NCBI GenBank assembly: GCA_963931925.1
Contig: OZ007569.1
Span: 74,658,400 to 74,722,399 of the forward strand
Length of the DNA: 64,000 nt
Direction: 5' to 3'
From: Onchidella celtica
Taxonomy: Eukaryota; Mollusca; Gastropoda; Systellommatophora; Onchidiidae
Every line of letters begins with the position of its first letter. Positions within the stretch are counted from its first letter, which is position 1. Below the pieces are notes generated by a model that made no database searches, was not told the origin of the DNA, and worked only from the letters and a program-made list of their open reading frames with translations. Shown here piece after piece: positions 1 through 11,700 of the stretch. A program made the translations under genes and the position numbers.

Positions 1-3000
1 AGCAAAGCTTCAGACAAAGTTACTGTTAGGCTGACCAATAGTGGTGAGCTTGATGCAACCAGCAAAGCTTCAGACAAAGTTACTGTTAGGCTGACCAATA
101 GTGGTGAGCTTGATGCAACCAGCAAAGCTTCAGACAAAGTTACTGTTAGGCTGACCAATAGTGGTGAGCTTGATGCAACCAGCAAAGCTTCAGACAAAGT
201 TACTGTTAGGCTGACCAATAGTGGTGAGCTTGATGCAACCAGCAAAGCTTCAGACAAAGTTACTGTTAGGCTGACCAATAGTGGTGAGCTTGATGCAACC
301 AGCAAAGCTTCAGACAAAGTTACTGTTAGGCTGACCAATAGTGGTGAGCTTGATGCAACCAGCAAAGCTTCAGACAAAGTTACTGTTAGGCTGACCAATA
401 GTGGTGAGCTTGATGCAACCAGCAAAGCTTCAGACAAAGTTACTGTTAGGCTGACCAATAGTGGTGAGCTTGATGCAACCAGCAAAGCTTCAGACAAAGG
501 CTGTTACTGTTAGGCTGACCAATAGTGGTGAGCTTGATGCAACCAGCAAAGCTTCAGACAAAGTTACTGTTAGGCTGACCAATAGTGGTGAGCTTGATGC
601 AACCAGCAAAGCTTCAGACAAAGTTACTGTTAGGCTGACCAATAGTGGTGAGCTTGATGCAACCAGCAAAGCTTCAGACAAAGTTACTGTTAGGCTGACC
701 AATAGTGGTGAGCTTGATGCAACCAGCAAAGCTTCAGACAAAGTTACTGTCAGGCTGACCAATAGTGGTGAGCTTGATGCAACCAGCAAAGCTTCAGACA
801 AAGGCTGTTACTGTTAGGCTGACCAATAGTGGTGAGCTTGATGCAACCAGCAAAGCTTCAGACAAAGTTACTGTTAGGCTGACCAATAGTGGTGAGCTTG
901 ATGCAACCAGCAAAGCTTCAGACAAAGTTACTGTTAGGCTGACCAATAGTGGTGAGCTTGATGCAACCAGCAAAGCTTCAGACAAAGTTACTGTTAGGCT
1001 GACCAATAGTGGTGAGCTTGATGCAACCAGCAAAGCTTCAGACAAAGTTACTGTTAGGCTGACCAATAGTGGTGAGCTTGATGCAACCAGCAAAGCTTCA
1101 GACAAAGGCTGTTACTGTTAGGCTGACCAATAGTGGTGAGCTTGATGCAACCAGCAAAGCTTCAGACAAAGTTACTGTTAGGCTGACCAATAGTGGTGAG
1201 CTTGATGCAACCAGCAAAGCTTCAGACAAAGTTACTGTTAGGCTGACCAATAGTGGTGAGCTTGATGCAACCAGCAAAGCTTCAGACAAAGTTACTGTTA
1301 GGCTGACCAATAGTGGTGAGCTTGATGCAACCAGCAAAGCTTCAGACAAAGTTACTGTCAGGCTGACCAATAGTGGTGAGCTTGATGCAACCAGCAAAGC
1401 TTCAGACAAAGGCTGTTACTGTTAGGCTGACCAATAGTGGTGAGCTTGATGCAACCAGCAAAGCTTCAGACAAAGTTACTGTTAGGCTGACCAATAGTGG
1501 TGAGCTTGATGCAACCAGCAAAGCTTCAGACAAAGTTACTGTTAGGCTGACCAATAGTGGTGAGCTTGATGCAACCAGCAAAGCTTCAGACAAAGTTACT
1601 GTTAGGCTGACCAATAGTGGTGAGCTTGATGCAACCAGCAAAGCTTCAGACAAAGGCTGTTACTGTTAGGCTGACCAATAGTGGTGAGCTTGATGCAACC
1701 AGCAAAGCTTCAGACAAAGTTACTGTTAGGCTGACCAATAGTGGTGAGCTTGATGCAACCAGCAAAGCTTCAGACAAAGTTACTGTTAGGCTGACCAATA
1801 GTGGTGAGCTTGATGCAACCAGCAAAGCTTCAGACAAAGTTACTGTTAGGCTGACCAATAGTGGTGAGCTTGATGCAACCAGCAAAGCTTCAGACAAAGT
1901 TACTGTTAGGCTGACCAATAGTGGTGAGCTTGATGCAACCAGCAAAGCTTCAGACAAAGTTACTGTTAGGCTGACCAATAGTGGTGAGCTTGATGCAACC
2001 AGCAAAGCTTCAGACAAAGTTACTGTTAGGCTGACCAATAGTGGTGAGCTTGATGCAACCAGCAAAGCTTCAGACAAAGTTACTGTTAGGCTGACCAATA
2101 GTGGTGAGCTTGATGCAACCAGCAAAGCTTCAGACAAAGTTACTGTTAGGCTGACCAATAGTGGTGAGCTTGATGCAACCAGCAAAGCTTCAGACAAAGT
2201 TACTGTTAGGCTGACCAATAGTGGTGAGCTTGATGCAACCAGCAAAGCTTCAGACAAAGTTACTGTTAGGCTGACCAATAGTGGTGAGCTTGATGCAACC
2301 AGCAAAGCTTCAGACAAAGGCTGTTACTGTTAGGCTGACCAATAGTGGTGAGCTTGATGCAACCAGCAAAGCTTCAGACAAAGTTACTGTTAGGCTGACC
2401 AATAGTGGTGAGCTTGATGCAACCAGCAAAGCTTCAGACAAAGTTACTGTCAGGCTGACCAATAGTGGTGAGCTTGATGCAACCAGCAAAGCTTCAGACA
2501 AAGGCTGTTACTGTTAGGCTGACCAATAGTGGTGAGCTTGATGCAACCAGCAAAGCTTCAGACAAAGTTACTGTTAGGCTGACCAATAGTGGTGAGCTTG
2601 ATGCAACCAGCAAAGCTTCAGACAAAGTTACTGTTAGGCTGACCAATAGTGGTGAGCTTGATGCAACCAGCAAAGCTTCAGACAAAGTTACTGTTAGGCT
2701 GACCAATAGTGGTGAGCTTGATGCAACCAGCAAAGCTTCAGACAAAGTTACTGTTAGGCTGACCAATAGTGGTGAGCTTGATGCAACCAGCAAAGCTTCA
2801 GACAAAGTTACTGTTAGGCTGACCAATAGTGGTGAGCTTGATGCAACCAGCAAAGCTTCAGACAAAGTTACTGTTAGGCTGACCAATAGTGGTGAGCTTG
2901 ATGCAACCAGCAAAGCTTCAGACAAAGTTACTGTTAGGCTGACCAATAGTGGTGAGCTTGATGCAACCAGCAAAGCTTCAGACAAAGTTACTGTTAGGCT

Positions 3001-3720
3001 GACCAATAGTGGTGAGCTTGATGCAACCAGCAAAGCTTCAGACAAAGTTACTGTTAGGCTGACCAATAGTGGTGAGCTTGATGCAACCAGCAAAGCTTCA
3101 GACAAAGTTACTGTTAGGCTGACCAATAGTGGTGAGCTTGATGCAACCAGCAAAGCTTCAGACAAAGTTACTGTTAGGCTGACCAATAGTGGTGAGCTTG
3201 ATGCAACCAGCAAAGCTTCAGACAAAGTTACTGTTAGGCTGACCAATAGTGGTGAGCTTGATGCAACCAGCAAAGCTTCAGACAAAGTTACTGTTAGGCT
3301 GACCAATAGTGGTGAGCTTGATGCAACCAGCAAAGCTTCAGACAAAGTTACTGTTAGGCTGACCAATAGTGGTGAGCTTGATGCAACCAGCAAAGCTTCA
3401 GACAAAGTTACTGTTAGGCTGACCAATAGTGGTGAGCTTGATGCAACCAGCAAAGCTTCAGACAAAGGCTGTTACTGTTAGGCTGACCAATAGTGGTGAG
3501 CTTGATGCAACCAGCAAAGCTTCAGACAAAGTTACTGTTAGGCTGACCAATAGTGGTGAGCTTGATGCAACCAGCAAAGCTTCAGACAAAGTTACTGTTA
3601 GGCTGACCAATAGTGGTGAGCTTGATGCAACCAGCAAAGCTTCAGACAAAGTTACTGTTAGGCTGACCAATAGTGGTGAGCTTGATGCAACCAGCAAAGC
3701 TTCAGACAAAGTTACTGTTA
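1..3720. repeat. 60-bp HindIII satellite array
   Basis: The stretch holds 61 near-identical tandem units of 60 bp plus a 28-bp partial unit, and it continues past the left edge of the window. Each unit contains one AAGCTT, so HindIII would release a 60-bp ladder. Eight units carry a 4-bp insertion making them 64 bp; the insertions lie near 499, 803, 1107, 1411, 1655, 2319, 2503 and 3467. Other variation is almost absent (T to C at 751, 1359 and 2451), which indicates recent amplification or homogenisation. Because 60 is divisible by 3, one frame on each strand stays open, but every 64-bp unit closes it, so these ORFs are not treated as genes. Confidence 0.97.
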
Positions 3721-4615
3721 TACCTCTCTTCTTGAGTGTCTTTCTTCTTTTACTGTTGTTCTGTTGACGGTTCCAGCTCCATCTGTCTGGTCTGGTGTTG
3801 GTGAGGTAAGCGCCAGGGAAGGGTGTGGTGGAATGGAAGACGAGCAGGAGCGTGTGACATAGATAACGGTACATGTAGAAGCTTTTTTTTTTTTTTTTCA
3901 GAGACAGCAACGAGTTCCCACATACATTGTACATGTAATGCCCCAGTCCTTTCCATGGGTTCTATCCCTTCATTAAAAACAAACAAAAACCCCGGATAAT
4001 ACACTCAAATGTTTGTGCCTTCAATAACTTGAATAAATGACTTCATTTTTCTGGGGCCAACGTGGTGATAATTCTTATTACAACATGAAACTAAGGAAAC
4101 AAAGAGCCCATCTTCATTCTTTAATAGCATCAGTAAGTACTGAAATATTTAAAGTTCTTTCACAGGCAAATAAAGATGGGTGTTCAGCTTGCACACCAAC
4201 TATGCTTGAACCCTTTCTGCCAGACTCAAATCATGTAGTTCTATCAGACCTCTGGTGAAGTCACTCCCCTCCTCTCCCCAATGTATATATGTTTAGTTTT
4301 TGTATTGCAGGTGAGCCTATGTTCACCACACTATCAAATAAAACAGTTTACAATAAAAACCTCTGAGTGAAGCTGCTGTGAGACTGAGCTTTTCCAAAGG
4401 GACACCCTGAAAGGATTCAGCAGCTTTTAATCCTGTCCCACCAGCTCATTTCACAGAAATACTTGGTGAATATGGTACATCTGGTATATACCCAGGACAG
4501 CCAAGTGCAGAGCCTTTGTTTGCCTGGGTAACTCAATGCCTGTCTCAGTCATATAGTGCTTTGAAACTAAAGTTGAAACCTTAAACTTAAACTGATCTCA
4601 TCCTGCAGCATGTTC
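3721..4615. other. Non-coding spacer after the satellite
   Basis: No convincing gene is seen. The stretch has a T-rich run near 3884-3898, short unsupported ORFs, and AATAAA-like motifs near 4337-4360. The satellite ends abruptly at 3720 without a recognisable flanking element. Confidence 0.5.
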
Positions 4616-4687
4616 TATAGGTAGAATGCGCATATTTCACTTTACTTCCGGGTCCGCCATGTTGTTTGGCTAGACCTGTCCACAACA

Positions 4688-4951
4688 ATGGAGGAATGCA
4701 GTGTAGAAGACGCTAAAGTAAGCCATTTGGACCCAGTCAGTCGGGCCAGGTACGAAGAAAAAATTGCAAAAGTAAAAGGACTCGATCCTTATACCATCCC
4801 TGACACCAGCTGGACCCAGAAAGACTTTCCGGCGGTCACATTTCCAGACATTGTGGCCTATCTAGTGTGCACCACGAGTTTTTACACCTACAATAATGGG
4901 GGAATTCCCCCAACCTATCTGTGGCAGCTCAGTTTTGCCTTGTCATTTTAA
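4688..4951 (+). pseudogene. N-terminal fragment of a conserved transposon-associated protein
   Basis: The ORF gives 87 residues from the first ATG inside the left inverted repeat. Residues 22-66 contain the pattern YEEKIAKVKGLDPY, then FPAVTFPDIVAYLV, then TSFYT. I recall this pattern (YxxKI, DPY, PDIVxYLVxxTSFYT) from the N-terminus of large uncharacterised proteins repeated in many marine invertebrate genomes, some with a downstream YqaJ-like nuclease domain. That link is from memory and untested. Similarity stops after TSFYT and the ORF closes soon after, so this is either a first exon or a truncated copy. It converges with the THAP remnant on the other strand. Confidence 0.45.
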
Positions 4952-5402
4952 CACAAAATTTTATCAAATTAAATTACACTGTATCATTAAGCAACAGTAA
5001 TCTGAAAGGACAACATGTTGAACTTGTTTAAAATGGATGAAATCAGGCCTACTAGATCTAGGATCTTGATCAGTGCAGTTCAGAAGGAATTTACTGAATC
5101 TGCTTACATCCAGAAAACACACTAACAAGTAGGATGTTCTTAATGATTCAACTTGACAGAAATTCACAACTAACCCAGTTCCAAAACCTGCTACCGAACT
5201 GCCTGGTCCTAAACGTTAATTCTGTCAGACACCTACCTTCACTCGGATATAATATATTGCTCTAGAGCCCTAGGCTAGATCTATCTGGCCTGCAATACAT
5301 GTAGCCTATGGAGATCTAGATCTAGCTCTCCTGCGACGAAAATAACAGGCTTAGTTTTATCACATTATTCAATTAAGATGTACAATGATGATTGGCTGAG
5401 AC

Positions 5403-5599
5403 GAAGTGCTCGGCACAAACAAAATTTTGGAGTCAGTTCCCTTTCTGTTCACTGCCTTCAACCACAGACGACGTCGACGTTCCGTTAATTCTTTCACTTC
5501 CTTTCCCTCCTTAACACGGACGATAGGGAATCTGAACATCTTACAGCCACCCTTTCCACCCTTGTTGCTGCAACCAACAACGATGCATTTCGCTATCAT
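5403..5599 (-). pseudogene. THAP-type zinc finger, frameshifted
   Basis: Translation from the ATG at 5599-5597 starts MIAKCIVVGCSNKGGKGG and continues with KMFRFP and RRRLWLKAVNR. These match the first half of the C2CH THAP DNA-binding domain: the first two zinc cysteines, the FRFP stretch and the WLKAVNR helix. The third cysteine and the histidine lie in the next frame at 5417-5403 (CAEHF, the expected C-x2-H-F), so a small indel between about 5420 and 5450 breaks the domain. THAP domains occur in P-element and related transposases as well as in host factors. The position just inside an inverted repeat favours a transposon origin. The upstream in-frame extension to 5800 is not considered part of the protein. 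Confidence 0.65.
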
Positions 5600-5729
5600 T
5601 GTAACTGTTTTAATATCCAAGTGGAATTCGTCACGCCTCGCACTCACTTGAATCGACTCGAGTGGCCAAACAACATGGCGGAAAACCAAAACGAAACCAC
5701 TCTGTGACGTCATGCGCATTCTACCTATA

Positions 5730-8700
5730 TGATGTATACATGACACAATATTGTGGCAAGCAGACATGTAGATCAGATGAGAAAAGTTTACCGTCAGCAC
5801 TGCTGTTTAATGCATACAATATTCTGGTTGCCAGGGGTAACAGAACTGACAGGTGTGGTTTGATCATCCATGGCCATGAAGATCGTACAGCAACTCTTTC
5901 TGAACACAGAAACTGTTTAATCATCTACGATTGCTGATATTTGTAAAGTTTCGTTAAGATGCAGAAGGTAAAACACATTCACATCGTGAAAAAAAAAAAA
6001 GAAACAAAGGTTTTTTGAATGATTTATTTACAGCTTCACAAGGGCATTTTGTTTGTGGAGATGATCCTGACAATTAAAATTTCGTGAAGATCAATTGCGC
6101 ACTGAACACAGACATGTTGTATGTATGATGGACAAAGTTGGTGGAAAAGGCAAGTATTTCCACAACATCATGAAATCTAAACAAAATATTCACAAAACAT
6201 GGAAGAGACGTCATGTCTAAGGAAAGGATCATGTACTTGGGAGTTTGGCTAGGAATAAAAATAAAAGATCAAGAAAATCCTGCAACTGAACAACACAAGA
6301 AATACCAAATAAAAAGAAAGACCAATACCCTCTTATTCACAGATACAGCCAAAACTGTGTTTTGCATAGTTACAGCCTTGCTGAACATTTCATCATAACA
6401 CTACAGAGATGGAAATGCCTAGGACTAGGAGTCGCAATAAGAAACCAAGTGCTCTATCTGAGCATCGCTCAGAAACAGCTCATACTGACAGCATACAGAC
6501 TTCATCCCCACAGTCATAATCCATTTGCATTTAAAAGTCAGTTTTACATTTTCAGAAAGTAAAAAAGTATCATCGCTTTGCAAATCCTGTGATCTGCGCA
6601 AAAGATGTTTTTTGTCAAAATTCAGACTTTGACTGCTTAAACAATGCAAAACTTCATGCTTTTTCGGAAACAAAACAAACTAACCTTATTTATCTGGGGT
6701 GTTAGGCCCTTACTGAAAAATATAAAAAAATGACTTAGGCAATTGTGTTATGACTGTGATGTCATGGCAACTGAAAAGGCTGTGCTGTATTGCATACTTT
6801 GTCTCCCTGGATTTCCATAGCTTGATGACCTCAAGTGGCCAAACTTACATGAATTTGAACAGAAACCAAATTTCTTAAGGGGCTATTTATGTTTCTTTGA
6901 AGGAAGCCAGTTCAAGGGAGAGAACAGATCCCTGCAGCCCACCAGCTGTCATTGCTGGCCTTATCAATGTCACAACTTAAATCACAACTCAAAGAGATAA
7001 CTGTTTGTTGGCAAATGTGTGATTTATACAGTTTCGCAATGTATGACAAAAAATGAATGGAGTTTTTTGAACAAATGATTACCAAACCATGCATTTATAA
7101 GAACAGACTTGACAGATCTCAGATCTTTGGGGCAGTTATTTATTGATCATCCTTACCTGTCCACTTACCACTTATCATTCTTATCTCTTGCCTAGTTACA
7201 TGTATGTGTATTTGTCTTTTAAATGACAGGCAAGCTCATTTTTTTCAATAGAGGATGGGTGACATAAATATGATGCTTTATGAAGCTGTTTAAAGTTCGG
7301 TGTTTCTGGTTTTGGCATCAAATATATAAAACTAAGTATATAAACAGTTACAAACTTTAAACTGCAAGACTTGAAAGAAAGCAAAAAATGATTTGTGCCA
7401 ATATTAAAAAAAAACAACAACCAATGTCATCAAACACAGAGAAAATTCTCAGCCCAAAGATCTTGCATTTTTAGATAATTCACTTTAAATGTACATTCTA
7501 CATCACCAGTTCAATATCAAGGTAATGGTAACACACGGTTTGCATACACTGTGCATTCTTTTCCACTTTCAACTCCAGCTATCAGGTCAAAATCTTTCCA
7601 GGAAAAGATGACAAAGAAGAAATATAGATAAAGGCTACTTTTATTCTATGTACAGACAGTATTTTACAGTTTGCTATCACAAAGTTGAAATGTTTGGGTT
7701 CTTGAGAAAGATAAGAAGTCTGATTGCTTAATATTATGGTTCATCATGTTATTTCTTACTACTAATTCCATTCTATTGACTTAGGCATGATGCACTCGAA
7801 ATCAACACACCTAGGTAAGCTCTGACTGAACACACACTAAAGGGGAATCATTGGACTGTGCTTATGTCATACAGCTGTGTATGGTAACTGCTGTAAGACT
7901 GTTCCTCGACTACAGGCCCAAGCTCTATCAGCATGGAAAGGGAAAATGTACTGCATGTATTTGTTTGGCACTATGCACAGGTTCACACAGAACTGAATGA
8001 ATAGTTCCACAAATCATAAGCTGGATCTTTCTAAGTTCTTGACAAGCATTCCCACAATCATGGATTCAGAACCAAATTTATAAATTTCTCCTTTCCTCCA
8101 CATAATGCCTCTGTTTTCCTCAACAGTTGACTCACTGTCTCTGTTCTCCCACCGCCAGATGTAGCCAGTGCAGTTTCAAATTGAGGTGGAGAATGAATCA
8201 TACTGAAGAGGTTTGTGTGCATGCATAATATGAATAAACCTGACACAATTTCTAATATTTTTCTCAATTCATGTACCCATTCACACTGATGACTTGTACC
8301 ACTTTTCACTATCCTTACAGAAATGTTCATTATTTTCTCCAATATCAAATTTCTTTCACGTTCAAATGTTTGAGTAAATAGCCCTGGGCAAACAATGTTA
8401 CTGAGCCCCTAGAAACTACATCTGTGCATTTGAAAGAAGAGGAAAACTTACATCCTCAACTTATTCATTCCTAAAGGGAAAAGTTTATTAAAAGCACTGC
8501 AAACAGGTATTATATAGTACATGTAGTGTGTGCTGCTTCAAGAAACCTAATTCATTCCTTAAAATGTTTTCTGGTACTCAAGTCTAACCTTCTCAGCCAA
8601 CCATAACAAAATTGAAACAATTCCAACACAAAAATGTACAAATTACAATTTTATTTCTACTTTTATTCTTTCTCCCTTCAAAATAACTCATTCCCTAGCT

Positions 8701-11700
8701 CACGTAATCTGTATTTTAAGAAGATGGAAGTCTGGCAGACATTTCTTAACATCTTCTAACGGAGCAATGTAGAATTTCACATATGAAGCTTGTGACAAGA
8801 GCAGTTCTTTATGAGTGATCGATGAGTACAGTAAAAAAGTGTTTTCTAAAATACAAATGTACCAAACATTAATTTTTTGAATTATTCCACAACTTTTACA
8901 TCAGAGACTCTGACAACATACATACCGTTGTGTAATATTGTTCAGATCTGTATATTTATTTCTGTATTCACAGTCATTCAGTTCTATCCCTGACAGCTGT
9001 GACAAGTATGTAGGTTGACAGTTGGTATTGAATGGTAACTATGTACATGTAACTAGAGCCCGTCAAGTGTCAAATGAAAGAGCACTTTTTGGCAAAACTG
9101 GTACAGTCCACTTTTTTTATTTTTGAGAAAAGTGTACCTTATACCGAACTTCAATCATGGCACTGCTGCTGTTATAAGTTATATAATATCAAAGTCTACT
9201 TAGGCATTTATACAAATCAGTTTAAGTTTTTGATCATAAAATAACAACTTAAATATCAGAATGTTGCAAAGTCAGCTCAGTCCCATGGACTGAACAAGTT
9301 CGGTCATATACTTTAACCTTGTATGCTATATTGCTGTATATATTTTTTTAATTTATGGTTTTGCTGCAGCATTTGCCTTAAATGTATTTCAAGTACATTG
9401 AAAATCATCTTTCACAAGACCTATTACAAATCTTTGTTTTCTTCAAACTGAATCACAAAATATAAGAAAAGGAAGATCAAACACTGATTCATCTACTTCA
9501 CCACTGGCCTCCGCCATTTTGTTTGCTTCGGATAGCCAGTTAGAATTACTGCAAGTGTGTGTGATGGGCTGGGCAGCACACAGCAAAACTCTATCCCTAG
9601 ACTGAAACGGTTTTGAAAAAATGCCTTAAGTTTATGGTGTTCTCCGGTTTTGATAAATTCAAAGAATGGCAAGAGCAAGTAATGGACTTAGATTTGTATG
9701 TTCTGGGACCAACTAAACTCTTATTGAAAATGGACTGGACCGGTTTTACAAAAACTCTCTTCAATCTCACAGGAGCTACAAAAAATATCACATTTAGCAA
9801 CACTTTCACCAATTCTATGAAACTTACCACAACATGATATAATCTGCTGTCTTTTTAGCCCAGAATACACACTCCTAAACAGCAGATGTCTTACTACTCT
9901 TACTAGGTTTATTCCTATGATTAAATTCCATAAATTGTGTGGGTTTTTTTTCCTTCACTGAATTCTGGAGTTACACAGATCCTGTTTGGCAAGGACATGT
10001 AATAAACATGAACATTATGTATGATCAGCACAATATGCAAACCAACATTATTTTAGAAATTGTATTTAAAGAGTCACCATTCATTTTTACATGAAATATC
10101 AAAATAAAGATTTCTGAAAAACCTAAAGGAAAATAACTGATTTTATTTGATTTTTTTTAGAGTCTAAAGTAAATTCTCAATGTAGAGACAGCCAGTTTGC
10201 ATATCACACCAACAATATATAGAAAAATGAAAAGCTAAATATGCACTGATTTAACCCTTTCCAGTCTGAGGACACACTAAAAACAAAACAGGATAAAAAA
10301 AACATGAAGATGAAGACCATACACATGGTTGCCGAACACTGCAGTAAAGAACTCGGGAATCCATTTCTCTAAATAAATTTACCAGTCTAGATGGACAAAG
10401 ACCAGAGGCAACATTTCTGTCTTGATCACAAACACAGTTTTCTGCTGACAAAAAATTGTGGTATCCTGGCAAATGGCTTTCAAAATTCTGCAGCAATATA
10501 ATGTCCAATGACACAGAAAATCCCATAGATGATTTCAGCAGTCTTATAAATCTCAGTGACAACAATATTCTCCAGATATATTCATGTGTCACACACACAC
10601 ACAGATGTTTGGGCATGATGTTGAACCTGATATGGGGACCAAAAGAACCTGCCAATGGAATGACTCTCCCATAGCAATTACTCACTCACTGCTTAAGTTG
10701 TAACCTAATTTTACTCTGAAGTATGACAAAGTTAAAATTGCAGGAAAGTATAATGAATTATTGAGAATGAGTAATTTTGATTAAAATCCATGAAAAGTCC
10801 TACATTATGCTTGAGGATAGGCATGTCTACAATTTCATGTAAAAAAAAAAAAATGTAAAAATTACCTACTACTTGGGCCAAATGGCCCAAAACCTTACAA
10901 CAAAATTTTGCAACCACAAACTGTGTTAAAATGTATGATATGGCCATGTCGCCAAGGAAACTGCTATAGTTGCCAATTAGTTAACTTGTTTCTAACCGTA
11001 ACCCTATAATTTTCAAGAAAACCGAACTGACAGTCCAAATGAAACTGAATATAGGCACCTGCTGTAAAAAGTCACTTTGAAACAATTGATCTTCCTTCAA
11101 ACCATGGCATCTTGAGTGATGAAATAAAACCAACCATGAGCTTCACAAGAACATTTAAGAACGCATGTATACATAAAAATGTCACTTTCTAAATAACAAT
11201 ACATGAGACTGTCATGAAGATCACCGTGTAATAATTTATTTTTCTTTTGCAACACTAAGTATTTGCTCTGTATCACAAACAACTGGGAATCTAGAGCCAT
11301 TTGTACTAAAGGAAAAACAAACAAATCATAATTACTCAAATTAACTGTTTTTTAACAAACATTTTCTCTACATCTAAAAATAACCCAAAAAAGGAGGGAA
11401 AAAGTGCAGTTGACTGTCAAATGACAATAGTCAAGATATCTCTTCATGGAAACTGTGACTTCAGTTGCATGTTAGTTGTTACTGTGGAACTGGTTGACTG
11501 GTAGACACTCAATCTGCTCAAAGCTTTTGTGAGTTAAAAAGATACAACAAAAAGACTATCCAGCATCAATGACTGCCAGTAGTGCAAATACTGTTTAAAA
11601 TTGTAGACAACTGCACTTCATGGTTGAGGGACAGGAATCAGTTGGGTATCAACTTGCAACTTCCCTTTATTGGCCTACTTTACAATCCCAGGTAAATGTG

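Larger units (their letters stand above)
4616..5729. mobile_element. TIR-bounded element with two convergent gene remnants
   Basis: An 18-bp sequence at 4616-4633 (TATAGGTAGAATGCGCAT) recurs perfectly as its reverse complement at 5712-5729. This fits a 16-bp terminal inverted repeat flanked by a TA target duplication. A second inverted block of 17 bp (CCGCCATGTTGTTTGGC) lies at 4654-4670 and, inverted, at 5665-5681. Just inside each end an ORF begins and the two converge: a conserved unknown protein start on plus and a THAP domain on minus. The middle (about 4950-5400) has no recognisable coding sequence, so this looks like an internally deleted derivative of a larger DNA transposon. No transposase catalytic core is visible and the superfamily is not assigned. 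Confidence 0.7.

Noticed and set aside
461..3934. Long mirrored ORFs over the satellite as protein genes
   Set aside because: They arise from a stop-free 60-bp period and are closed by each 64-bp unit. Codon-level conservation cannot be separated from DNA repeat identity.
9493..9837. Overlapping ORFs on both strands
   Set aside because: No domain, no splice context, and neither resembles a known family.
10251..10685. 144-codon minus-strand ORF
   Set aside because: Composition is that of translated AT-rich DNA and no motif is recognised. The TTAACCC at its edge has no partner end.
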